Assembly: GCA_030849075.1 (NCBI GenBank)
Contig: JASAOO010003433.1
Location: 1 to 60,773 of the forward strand
Reading direction: 5' to 3'
Source of the DNA: Zelonia costaricensis
Lineage: Eukaryota; Euglenozoa; Kinetoplastea; Trypanosomatida; Trypanosomatidae
DNA length: 60,773 bases
Shown here: piece after piece, positions 41,501-50,139 of the stretch
How the letters are laid out: each line of letters begins with the position of its first letter
Numbering within the stretch: position 1 is the first letter of the stretch
Program-made: the position numbers and the translations under genes
Notes under the pieces: model-generated
What the model saw: the letters and a program-made list of their open reading frames with translations, nothing else
What the model was told of the DNA's origin: nothing
Databases searched by the model: none

Positions 41501-41887
41501 ACCCGAGCTTGCAGCAGCCGTGAAGGCATCGTGCGCGTCTTGCAGGGCTGTGTGCAGGTAGCTGCGCTCGTACAGGGCCGCGCTAGGCAGCTGCTGCCGT
41601 CGGTAGTTGGCCCAGCGCTCCTCTGGCGTCAGCGCGCGTGCCTCCGCGCGCGTTGGCGCGGTGGAGCTCGTGGGAGCTGCATTCGGGGACTGCTGCGTTG
41701 CCTCCTTCGTTTCCTCGCCGGACTCCGACCGCTCACGCTTCCGCGATGGCGCGAGCTCCTGGTCTGTAGCGGGCTGTGGCAGCGGTGGTGGCGGTGCGGC
41801 GGCGACGGGTGGAAGAAGCGGTCCGAAGTCCTCGTCGTCATCGCTGCTGCTGCTGCTGCTGTCCTGCTTGGCTCGCAGCGACGCCAT
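38501..41887 (-). CDS. PPWD1: PPWD1-type cyclophilin (peptidyl-prolyl isomerase with WD region)
   Basis: Predicted 1128 residues; human PPWD1 is about 650. Residues 1-80 are acidic and Ser-rich. Near 95-110, LPSAALYERSYLH matches the PPWD1 N-terminal 'LPSAEMYEKSYMH' block that opens the propeller; weak WD-type strands follow (VHLDTLGALIATIDAAGVVRVW), interrupted by long Ala/Gly-rich inserts. A run of seven Glu is near residue 213. The C-terminal cyclophilin domain occupies about 958-1125: TIRVHLLPSIAPLAVDNF, LTFHRVLPGAIVQGG near 1000, MANAGPDTNQSQFFFT and WLNGHHTVFG. The catalytic Arg (FHR), Gln (QGG), Asn (MANAG) and Trp/His (WLNGHH) are present; the position of cyclophilin A Phe60 reads Ala. 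PPWD1 family members are spliceosome-associated in animals; in a trypanosomatid a trans-splicing or nuclear role is inference. The acidic first residues and the ATG at 41887 set the start. Confidence 0.85.
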   Translation of the reverse strand: MASLRAKQDSSSSSSDDDEDFGPLLPPVAAAPPPPLPQPATDQELAPSRKRERSESGEETKEATQQSPNAAPTSSTAPTRAEARALTPEERWANYRRQQLPSAALYERSYLHTALQDAHDAFTAAASSGCSPVAANAHPVHDVCVHLDTLGALIATIDAAGVVRVWRKLPRGLFFITELDKVFPPSEQPCSRHYWAHAFAALQLLVFVCVEEEEEEEVVLDVGDVSLAGDGGSGDVPGPSATSSRTVRVYLRQVNPVTFTVEERDSFTFQAPVQRAVSVMDVSEKGTHTPASPAQWRGPPATLAFTRQPVFLTHRYAPHIAFFVSLSSPTSGGNGVVLCPCFLAQAVRGGGGRPVKPSSATTGEAGGLHQRRCVPTRVSVANPIVACVQQVVGLERAGTAACVLLDAAGVVDYATIELDTPASGGAGREGEEDGGTALTFKVMAGLAAVPPASREARVWRQWIRFERRQRTGFFSLVRDAQQARKEAQSAASAAAAAVDVQVLPCAVQLTPDGRHVVLSSLRLTRAPVTATAASMASRIPSAVRHHDVRVDACLHVLDFASGAPLATHAEPAGAFRTSEDFAFPPAEWSAFVQLRSRATAARCHVEASAAIAGESSGARRFYVLVPEVPLDALLGLTSTDLSVVNAGAAQSGGPRSQVAGRVVRVYEVAGEAPSWAVLRLPHSPGEWEAAVQRLPDAAPPHALQQQLSGAGGGGLAVRLRSPAEYGAPSITASSTGHGGGSQPPRLALCRAPLLLLRRAVAPSQDLKNLVAASPVGAALSAETRKHLFTHPTQSSESGAGGVGEAVLLTSSADAAGAALLVYSGEMPWGSAAVARVVLANASAALESAADGEPRQPHPEGAETWAAALSELHRSRDDACGTLLLATVAPQSTPVTAAAGGAQPLAAQAAVTDEAGSSSGGSAAPTTAVVRRAEPVTDEEATVRTLLRGVLPVDAAKPAPVVLVHVRGYGTIRVHLLPSIAPLAVDNFVQLARRRYYDRLTFHRVLPGAIVQGGCPRGDGTGGESAFAGGAAFRDESVDVFPFFSHTGNSRCCWLCMANAGPDTNQSQFFFTVPGGEAMPWLNGHHTVFGYAVEGLGVLRAMSLAARDDEDKPLSPILMERVDVLSGTA

Positions 41888-42812
41888 CGCACACGGGACA
41901 CACCTCGTCTCCAGTGGTATTTTGTTTGTTCTTCCTTTCGTCGTACGGGGCTTGCGCTCGAGGAGGCGAACGCAGATGCCGCACCGGGAGATCGATCTTG
42001 GTGATGCACATGGGCACGGAGAGGCACAGGTGACGTGTGCGGGGACGGGAGAGGGGGGGGGGGTAGAGAGAAGGGCGAGGCAAGTGAGTGCAGTGGGAGA
42101 CGGTGTCTATTGATGACGACAGCATGACCTCGCCGCACAGCGGCGCGCAAAGTGCGCTCAGGTCAGCGGTGCGGGTAGGCTCTTGTGATGACCCTCACTT
42201 GATGACGCACCCCCTCCCTTCACACCTTGTGCGCACTTCGACGAAGGTTGCGGGGGGGGGGGAGGGGGCGAAGGCGAAGCCCCGTGACGGTGGGGGAGCC
42301 CCCCCCCCCCGTGCGCGGATGCCCCAACAAGAAGACGGCGACACCGGTAAGCGTGGCCGCAAGGCAGGGTAGGGGGAGGCAGACTCGACGGCCGCGCGCG
42401 ATGCGCACGTCGGCGCGTTGTCTGCGTTGACTTTACGTTGTTGTTTAAGAGGTGGTGCGACAGAGACGTGTGGTCAATCTTGCTGTGCGTTTTTGAGTCT
42501 TGGGTTTCTCGCTCGCAGCGTACGTGAGGGAAAGCAGGGTGGGGTAGGAAGTGGTGAGGTGACAGCGGTGTCGATGATGCCACTTGCGAGCCAGTGACAT
42601 CTAGAGGTGCGTGAGGGGCACGTAGGAAAGCGAATTGGAAGAGAGGAGGGAGGGACGGAGGTGGCGGCACACCTGCAGCTTGGCTGCCAGGATACAGAGT
42701 CACAGGTAATCGCGAAACGCAGACACACACATACACACACAAACACAATCACAATCACAGACAGACACACACACACACAAAAGAATTCACACACACGCCA
42801 CTGTACCCGCTG
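41888..42812. other. 0.9 kb spacer between the mu-homology gene and the cyclophilin gene
   Basis: It holds G runs near 42050-42062 and 42251-42261, a C run near 42300-42310, and CA-rich sequence at about 42720-42800. No gene is supported. Confidence 0.55.
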
Positions 42813-44609
42813 TCAAAGCTGTGAAACAGAGACCGGGATGACAAACCAGGTGTTGTAGTGTGCGAACTTCTTCAGCTTCAGCTGCTCCAGCCCCGGCACG
42901 ACGCGGCGGAGGACGATGCGGTCCAGCATGGTGCGCGGCACCCAGTTCGGCCGCTCCTCCACGACCTGCAGCTTCTTCACCGAGGTGCCGGAGAGCAGCT
43001 GGTTGACGCTGTAGACCAGCTCCACGGAGGGCACGTCATCGCCAGACGCGACGCGCGTGCTGCCGCTGCCGCCATCGCGGATACGCGCCGCCTTCTTGCC
43101 CGCCTTCCGTGCCCGCTCCTCGCGCTTCCGCGCACGTCCTGTGGCGGCGTGGCTGCCACCGGGGCCGCCCTTCTGTCCACGCCCTGCCGCAGCGGACGCC
43201 GACGTGGATGGCCCCCGACCGCTCGAGCTCGCCCGCTGCTTGCTGGCACTGCCGCTGCTCCGGCCGCTGCCCGGCTGCAGGCGACGCCACTGCGCGCTGA
43301 AGGCGCTGCTGTTGCCCACTGCACTGGAGAAGCGATCCTCGTCCTCGTCGTCCGTGTCGTCGTCGGACTCGCCATCGTCGCTTCCGCTGACAGAACCGCC
43401 ACGCGCCTCGTCCTCGTCTTCCCCAAAGGCGAGTCCGGGCGGCGCCTGCTCGAACACGAGCTCGAGCCGCGCGCAGGACTTGGCTGCGGCTGGGGACGGC
43501 GCTGCAGGCACCACCGCCCCCGGCATCAGCCGGTCTGCTGCCGCCGCCGCAGTGGAGGCGGAGGTGGACGCGTCGAGGGCCAGGATACCGGAGGGGTCCG
43601 CGTCAGCCGCGCACATCTCCGCCGTCACCGCGCCGATGTCCCACACGCACTTGCGTGGCTGGTGCAGCAGCTGCGTGACGCTGCCGACGCCGCCGGTGTG
43701 GCTGTGGTGCAGCCGGCAGTGGCGGCTCGGCAGCCGTATCAGCACGCGCGCCCCGAACACCGGCCGGATGAACTCCACCTCCATCGACAGCCGCTGGCAG
43801 TACGCCGTGTCGCCGTCGGAGTCGAGAAAGCAGCTACGGACATATATGTTGCCCAGCCCGACATCGCCGGCGGGGAGCGGGGACGGCGCTATCGCAGTCG
43901 GCGAGGCGGCCAACCCCAGCGAGGAGGAGGAGGCAGCGGTGGTGGTGGTGGAGCTCTTGCCGCCGCCCGCTGCGTCCTCCTCGCTAGACTGCGCGGCGAC
44001 AACGCAGGTGTACTTACAAAGCAGTCCCTCGTCTACGCAGGCGGGAGTGAAAGTGATAGCGCCGCTGGCGTCCGCCTCGTAGGCGTCCACGCGGGGGTCC
44101 ACCGATGTGATCACGAGCGACGGACCGTGCCGCCGCCCGCTGCTGCCCGGCCCACCGCCGCAGTTACTCGCAGACGACGCCAGCCCGAAGTTGCCGGCGA
44201 AGCTCGTGAGGGAGTCGTCCAGCCCGCCATTGCCGTAGCTGGCCTGGATCGAGAGCACCCGGTGCCGCGCGCTGCGTGGGCTGGTGGAGGAGAGCTTCGT
44301 GGCATCGAACATGGAGCTGCGCACGTGCCCGGCGAGCTTCAGCATCAGCCGGTAGCTGTTCATGACGCACGTCTCGAACTCCACCTTACCCTCCACAGTG
44401 AGGCTTGCACCGGGTTCAAGGCGGGCGGACAGCTGGCGGCGCCGCTGCGGCTGCGGGTGCGAGTTGCCTGCCACGGCGGGCAGATGCACCACCTCCGTGA
44501 CGTACACGGTGATGCTGTTCTTGAAGTAGAGCTGCACGCCGCGGTAGGCGAGGAGGCACACGACGGCCGCCCCGCTGATGCGCGCCACGATCGCCAGCGG
44601 ACGCTGCAT
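42813..44609 (-). CDS. Membrane-anchored mu-homology-domain protein
   Basis: Predicted 598 residues. Residues 5-24 are a hydrophobic segment (AIVARISGAAVVCLLAYRG) likely to be a transmembrane anchor or signal anchor. The rest aligns by eye with the mu-homology domain of adaptor medium chains. KNSITVYVTEVVHL at 30-43 corresponds to 'KNEVFLDVIESVNL'. LTVEGKVEFETCVMNSYRLMLKL at 70-92 corresponds to 'RSEIVGSIKMRVFLSGMPELRLGL'. ITFTPACVDEGLLCKYTCV at 185-203 corresponds to 'ISFIPPDGEFELMSYRL'. VGSVTQLLHQPRKCVWDIGA at 308-327 corresponds to 'VGSVKWVPENSEIVWSVKS'. VELVYSVNQLLSGTSVKKLQVVEERPNWVP near 529-558 corresponds to 'VKFEIPYFTTSGIQVRYLKIIEKSGYQALP'. A low-complexity insert at about 398-525 interrupts the late strands. 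The longin domain that normally precedes this region in AP mu chains is absent. A cargo-binding role in vesicle traffic is inference. Confidence 0.7.
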   Translation of the reverse strand: MQRPLAIVARISGAAVVCLLAYRGVQLYFKNSITVYVTEVVHLPAVAGNSHPQPQRRRQLSARLEPGASLTVEGKVEFETCVMNSYRLMLKLAGHVRSSMFDATKLSSTSPRSARHRVLSIQASYGNGGLDDSLTSFAGNFGLASSASNCGGGPGSSGRRHGPSLVITSVDPRVDAYEADASGAITFTPACVDEGLLCKYTCVVAAQSSEEDAAGGGKSSTTTTAASSSSLGLAASPTAIAPSPLPAGDVGLGNIYVRSCFLDSDGDTAYCQRLSMEVEFIRPVFGARVLIRLPSRHCRLHHSHTGGVGSVTQLLHQPRKCVWDIGAVTAEMCAADADPSGILALDASTSASTAAAAADRLMPGAVVPAAPSPAAAKSCARLELVFEQAPPGLAFGEDEDEARGGSVSGSDDGESDDDTDDEDEDRFSSAVGNSSAFSAQWRRLQPGSGRSSGSASKQRASSSGRGPSTSASAAAGRGQKGGPGGSHAATGRARKREERARKAGKKAARIRDGGSGSTRVASGDDVPSVELVYSVNQLLSGTSVKKLQVVEERPNWVPRTMLDRIVLRRVVPGLEQLKLKKFAHYNTWFVIPVSVSQL

Positions 44610-46100
44610 GTTTTGTTTCCGGCGTGCTGGACTGCGTGCACACGCGAGAGCGTGGGAGCTGGATGCGCTGTCTTCCCCCTGGGCTTGACGGATAAACTCA
44701 GCGAGGCCTCCTCGAAGAGAAGCGCGCGTGAGCCACGCGAGTAGCAGCTCGAAAGGGGAGGGGAGAGGAGGAGCCGAGGACTCACACGCGTGTGTGTGTG
44801 TGTGTTCTGAGTTGAGTCGGGAAGCGCGTCGGCAGTGGAGTCACTGCGATGCCGATGTCCTGGGGCGGCACCGCCGGCGCTGCGGTGGAGAGGGGAAAAG
44901 AAGATAAAAAAACAGAGAGAAAGGATGGCGGTGCGTGTACCTGTGTGGCTGCAGCGCTGAGTACGTCGATTACTGTAAGGGGAAGGGTTTGTGTGTGTGT
45001 GTGTATAGTTGGAGGCGTGCGTGGGCGAGTCCGTGCGCGTGTGTGTGTGGCGGAACGGTCGACGACTCGACGACGAAGGTGGCCCGCTCTTGACACGCCC
45101 ACCTGTGCACACACACGCTGCCTACGATGTGTGCGTGTGTGAGGTGGGGTGGGGTGCAGTAGGGTGGGGAAGTCGACTAGGCGCGCGCCTCTGTGAAGAT
45201 GGGGACAACAGGAATAGAGGGAGGGCGAGGGAGTGCCGGTGCAAGCGCGGCAGTCTGTTTGGTGCTTGTGTGCTTGAATTCGGCGTCGCTGGTGGAGTGG
45301 TATTGCAGTGATGTGATGTGAGGAAGGGAGCGGGGGAGGGACGGGGGCATACAGGGGTACAAGGACGTACATGAGGTCGCATGTGAAGCGGTGTTGTGAG
45401 AGCGACATGTGCGTCACAATCGAAGCAGCAACGAAGAAGAGGGACGGAGGAGGTGTGCCGATGAGTTGCAGTGCGTAGATGTGCATGTCGGGAGTCGCCA
45501 CGGATGGTGACGACTACAGCTTCAGTACTTCAACCGATGCGTTGGCTTGTGCGATGCCCACGGAGCACGCGGTTCGCTTTCTGTGATCGACGGGTGACTT
45601 GATGCGCTGGTCGGGCAGGTGCGATGGCGATGCGCTCGGGACAACAAGGCGCACACCGAAGGCGCGTCATTACCGTGAATCTGAAAAACAAACAAACAAG
45701 GAGGGCACGGCGGCATGAGAGTGCCACCGGATGGTCAGAGAGGGGTGGGGGGAGGAGAAGACGAGCACCTCACGAGTCTCGGGTGTTGCCTCGTGAAGGC
45801 GCACCATCGCCCACGCTCAAGTCACACACGTACAAACACACACACACACACACACGAGAAGCAGGCGGCGAGCACACGAGGGAGGCGAAGTGGTTGCAAA
45901 AGGCGCGTGCTCTGCTGTTCACTGTGGCGGCTGCTGCCCCCCCCCCCCGCCCCCCGCGTCCGCACCTCGTGTTCTCCCTTTGTTTGTTTCCCCCTTTTTT
46001 GTGTTGGCCCCGCGTTGGGTGCCGCATCTCCACGACTGCGTTTGCCTGTTCTTCTGTGCTTGGTGAAAGGGGGGACAGGCGGCGCAGGTGCCCGGCGACT
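44610..46100. other. 1.5 kb spacer with no longin-domain coding sequence
   Basis: Spacer between the 837-residue gene (3' side) and the mu-homology gene (5' side). It contains GT/CA runs near 44790-44805, 44988-45005 and 45836-45855, a C run near 45938-45948, and G-rich strips. I looked here for a separate longin half that could belong to the mu-homology protein, and found only short frames with repeat-derived composition. Confidence 0.55.
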
Positions 46101-48614
46101 TCACAGTCGCGACGTGGCCGCCGTGGCATCGCCGTCGCTCCGGAGGACTCGCGTGGCGTGCACCCCCGCCGCCCCCGCGTCGTCGTCACTGCTCGCACGA
46201 GACCCCGTGAGCCGCGCCACGCCCTTCACAAGGGCCCCTGCCGCGGCCTGCCAGCCGTAGCGCAGCTGCGACTCGATGCTCTGGCCGCCGTCCTGGCTCG
46301 ACGCGGACCGCACCGGCGCGGTGGCGTTGTCCACCACGGCGGGCAGCATCACGGTTGCGTCGGTCGACACCGCACCTGCCACGGTGCTGGCCACCGTCGC
46401 CGCCGGCGCCATCGATGCCTGAAACCGGCCGCGCCCGCGTGTGGCCGACCCGCCCGCCTTCTGCGTCGGCGCCGCAGGGCCCTCGGACAGGAAGGAGAAC
46501 CCGCCGTGGTGGTCGGGGTTGCCGTCCACCATAAAGTACGGGAAGCCCGGCACCTGCTCCTGACACAGCGCCCACGTCAGCGCAAACACATTCCCCAGCA
46601 CGAGGAACGGCGCACCGCTCACGCTGCTGGTGCTGCCGACGGCATCGGCACCGCGGCTGAGGTCGTCAGTGCGGAGGGAGCCGAGGCGCGCGATGAGGAG
46701 ACGCAGCACGGCCTCTGCGGCCTCCTTGGTGGGGCTCGCGCTGCTCACCGCATAGTGCCCGGCGCGCCGAAGCTGCGTCGCGGCAGCGCTCGCCTTCGCA
46801 ATCGCCGCCGAGGTGCCGTTGATGGTCTTGTTGTCGCAGCTCTTGCCGCTCTGCCCCCCCTCGTCTGGCTCGTCGTGGATGAAGAGGCGGATGGGCTGCT
46901 GGTGCTGTGCCTGCTGCACGGCGCCCTTCGCCTCGCGGCGCAGGAGGCGGTTGATGACTTCGTTGTACTCCGCCGGCATCCCCGAAAGGTACAACGGCAG
47001 AGCCCACGGCATATAGGTGCCCGCCTCGCCGCTCGCTGCGGCGGGTGGGCATTTCAGGTCGCTCTGCTGCTGCTGGGGCGTCGGCCAGTGCGGGTGCACC
47101 GCGTCCGGCAGCTCCGACACCGCCGGCAGCGCTGGCACTCGCAGCAGAGGGAAGACGTCCGCGCAGAAGGGGTGGGTGCAGAGGGCGTAGCCGCAGCTCG
47201 CCACGTAGGCGTCCGCGGCGCTCACCACCTTGGCCTGCGGCGCGTACGCGTGGCGCAGGCAGTCGACCACGGCGGTCGAGGCAAGCAGCGGCGACAGCAC
47301 CGACTGCGCGTGGTGCAGGCGGCGGGACAAGACGCGCTCCATGGCCCAGCGCTCGTAGCAGTGCAGGTGCGCGGCGACGGCCCGAAGAAGATCGCGTCGC
47401 TGCGCGGCTTCGGTGGCAGCGCTCACGCCCCCGCCGCGGCGCCGCTGCGGCTGCGTGGCCTGATGCACGAGGAGGGCAAGGAGGGGGGTGCGCACGTGGC
47501 GGGTGATGTGTTGAAGCTCATCCAGCCACACACTGCGCTGCGCGATGGCCTGCGCCGGCGCGGCAGCTCCCACTCCTGCTGTCGTGCCGGTGGCAGGGTC
47601 GGCGAGCACGCCCATCCAGTGCGGGTAGGCAGCAAGGAAGGTGTCCGTCAGCAGCACAAACGCAGCCTCAGGGGACGTGACGGTTGTCGAGGTCGTTGAT
47701 GTGCTGCTGGACGGCTGTCGACCTGTGCCGTCCACAGGCTGCATCAATGACGCGGTGAAGGGGTAGCAGGCGTCTGCCATGGTGTAGGGCAGGTAGGGGT
47801 TTGCTGTGGCACCTGCCGCACCAGCGGGGGCGGCCACGTCCGTGACGGCGGCGTGGTGCGCGCCCAGCGCCTTGGACAGCGGCTCGATCACAAACGCACA
47901 GGGCAGGCGGTACGCGCGGCAGATCCAGAGAAGCGCCAGCGCGGCCGGGTCGCCCTGCAGCGCACGCACCTCGAAAACCACGTGGGCGGCCCGGGGCCTC
48001 GACGATGGCGGTGCTGGGGTGGAGGAGGGTGAGGTGGAGGGGGTCGAGGCCAGCACCGCCGTTCGGCCACGCGCGGTGCTGAGGGCGGCCTCGACGAGGG
48101 GCAGCAGCGTCGGGTGTGGGTGGGCGTGCATGACGCCAAGGAACTCCGAGCAGAAGCACTCCGCGGCGACGTCGGGGGCCATGCGGCCACGCAGCGCCAC
48201 CCACGCGGCGTACCGCGCGCGCCCTGCGATGTCGAACCAGCGTGGCGGCCCGGGTGGGGGGCTGGCAGCACCGCGGCTACCGGCTGAGGGCGGTGTTGCG
48301 GGAGCGGCTGCCTTATCAGCGGACTCGGTGGGTGCTTGTGTGGAGGCTTCAGCTGACGCGTCAGTGTCGGGAGACAGCGCCGCAGTCGTGCCAGGCGCAC
48401 TGCCCTTGTTGACCTCCTCCGTGCTGGCCGTGGCATTCACAGGGGCGTCGCCGTAGAGGGCCTGCAGTCGCAGCGCCTCGAGCTGCTGCCGCTCCGCGAG
48501 TTGCAGCTGCGCCCAGACGTGCGTGCGGAAGCGCGGGGTGTGCATCATCTCCGCAAACGTGGTAACGAGGTAGTCGCCCGCCGCTGTGGGCGGTGTGCGC
48601 GGCACCTGTGCCAT
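46101..48614 (-). CDS. Conserved-looking 837-residue protein, unknown function
   Basis: Predicted 837 residues; not recognised. It has non-repetitive, protein-like blocks separated by Ala/Ser/Thr-rich inserts: an N-terminal helical part (YLVTTFAEMMHTPRF, then a Leu/Gln-rich helix to about 60); a central block near residues 215-260 with alternating strands and helices (VVFEVRALQGDPAALALLWICRAYRLP); a helical block near 375-450 (WLDELQHITRHVRTPLLALLVHQ, CYERWAMERVLSRRLHHAQSVLSPLL); a stretch with ten or more conserved-type Cys/His/Pro residues near 460-560; and FLVLGNVFALTWALCQEQVPGFPYFMVDGNPDHHGG near 665-700. The C-terminal 130 residues are low complexity. No signal peptide, clear membrane span or catalytic motif is seen. 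A pyrimidine tract sits close to the start with no AG before the ATG, so initiation at Met23/Met24 is possible. Confidence 0.75.
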   Translation of the reverse strand: MAQVPRTPPTAAGDYLVTTFAEMMHTPRFRTHVWAQLQLAERQQLEALRLQALYGDAPVNATASTEEVNKGSAPGTTAALSPDTDASAEASTQAPTESADKAAAPATPPSAGSRGAASPPPGPPRWFDIAGRARYAAWVALRGRMAPDVAAECFCSEFLGVMHAHPHPTLLPLVEAALSTARGRTAVLASTPSTSPSSTPAPPSSRPRAAHVVFEVRALQGDPAALALLWICRAYRLPCAFVIEPLSKALGAHHAAVTDVAAPAGAAGATANPYLPYTMADACYPFTASLMQPVDGTGRQPSSSTSTTSTTVTSPEAAFVLLTDTFLAAYPHWMGVLADPATGTTAGVGAAAPAQAIAQRSVWLDELQHITRHVRTPLLALLVHQATQPQRRRGGGVSAATEAAQRRDLLRAVAAHLHCYERWAMERVLSRRLHHAQSVLSPLLASTAVVDCLRHAYAPQAKVVSAADAYVASCGYALCTHPFCADVFPLLRVPALPAVSELPDAVHPHWPTPQQQQSDLKCPPAAASGEAGTYMPWALPLYLSGMPAEYNEVINRLLRREAKGAVQQAQHQQPIRLFIHDEPDEGGQSGKSCDNKTINGTSAAIAKASAAATQLRRAGHYAVSSASPTKEAAEAVLRLLIARLGSLRTDDLSRGADAVGSTSSVSGAPFLVLGNVFALTWALCQEQVPGFPYFMVDGNPDHHGGFSFLSEGPAAPTQKAGGSATRGRGRFQASMAPAATVASTVAGAVSTDATVMLPAVVDNATAPVRSASSQDGGQSIESQLRYGWQAAAGALVKGVARLTGSRASSDDDAGAAGVHATRVLRSDGDATAATSRL

Positions 48615-50139
48615 GGCCGTGATCACCAGCAAGGAAAGAGGAGGGGAAAAAGGCGACGGTGAAGTGGATGAGGATATCGGTAGCGTGCTGCAACGTTTGT
48701 GTGTGTGTTTGTGGGGGGGAGGGGTGGCAACACGATTGGTTGGCTGCTGTATGGAAATGGTGTGTGTGTGTGTGTGTATGCTGAGCAGGGCTGGGGGAGG
48801 GGGTCAAGGCGTGCGGTGCGTCGCAATGGAAAGTTGTGTTCAACCACACGAACACACACGCGCACGCACACACACACAAACAAAAGATGCCACGTCTATT
48901 CGCGCTGAGGCTCAGAGCTTGATGGGATGTACCGGAAACCCCGTCAACGTGAAACTGGATCAGTGAGGAGGAGCGGGGAGGGGTTGCGGCGTGTGGGCGG
49001 GCGCAGCGCGAGATGGATGGAGCAAGGGAAAGAGATTCGGAGGGAGGTTCGGTGGGGGCAGCACGGCGACAGCAGCCGTGCCATCCATGCAAACGATGGC
49101 GCGGGTCTCGCACGCGCGCAGGAGCATGTCCGATGCGTGCGTATGGCGCACCCCTCCTGCTGTTGCAGCTCGGTACCCAAACCAAAGCGAAGTTGACGCC
49201 GTGTCTGAGTGTGTGCATGTGCATGTGCGTGTGAGCGTTTGTCTTTGGCCAACGCGTGGCAGTGCCGCTTGCGCAGTGTCGATTGATCTGCGGTCGTATG
49301 CGGCGACGTCCTTCAGGCCGCTGCTCGCCTTTTCCCCCTTCCTCCAAACCGGTGGAGGCAGAGATGGAGACGGAGCGGGTAACAGACTGCACACGTGCGT
49401 GCCTGACACGAGCCGCCGCCTCCTTGAATAGTGAATCACATCAACACGACATGAAGAAACCGTGCACACACACACACACAGAGGGTAGGACGCGCAGTAG
49501 AGGAAGCATCCCGGTCGTGGCGGCCGACGGGCGGTGCGGCTGTGGGCCGTGACATGGGGAGGCAGAGGAGATACATGACCCGTCCAGGCGGGGAGAGGGG
49601 CGAAGAGAAAGAACGAGGGGAGCGGGGCGTGGGAGATGATGCCCCCCCCCCCTTTAGAACAGCGGGAGAGCGCACCCCACCCGGCCCGCCGGGCAGAACC
49701 AACACGACCATGACGATGAGAAACAAGACAAGCGACACGAGCGAAGGGAGGGGGGCACAGAAGATGTGCGGCGTAGCTGCAAGATGTGGGCGAGACACTG
49801 AGCGAGGTGAGCAGCAGAGAAGGACGGACACAACACAAGAAAGATGGTCTGCGCTGGCCGATGCGGGCATTCGCGGACGTCGAGGGGTGGGTGGAAGGCG
49901 GCGGTGGTGACGGTGGTCACCTAATGATCTTGTGCGGGCTCTCGCGAGCACTCCAGCTCCTTCGCCTGTGCCTCCCTCCTCTCTGAGTGACCTGCGGCTG
50001 CTCACGGGACGGTCAGGCTCAAGAGGACAGAAAAGAAACTTTCAAGAACGACATCCTCCCTCCCCCAGCCCCCGCGCGCTTTCGGCCACGTATGCCCGCC
50101 ATCCAGCGGCGCCGTGAGCCACGCCGGAGGGAGTTGCTT
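48615..50139. other. 1.5 kb spacer between the LisH gene and the 837-residue gene
   Basis: It contains purine-rich sequence at about 48632-48652 and 48712-48730 (pyrimidine tracts on the transcribed strand; one AG between them at about 48702), GT runs near 48698-48712 and 48760-48780, (CA)n near 48850-48882 and 49468-49483, and purine tracts near 49595-49650. No gene is supported. Confidence 0.5.

Noticed and set aside
42858..44744. 628-codon plus-strand open frame
   Set aside because: Antisense shadow of the mu-homology gene; no domain is visible and it crosses the stop end of that gene.
45624..47699. 691-codon plus-strand open frame
   Set aside because: It begins in repeat-rich spacer (HTHTHT) and runs antisense to the 837-residue gene.
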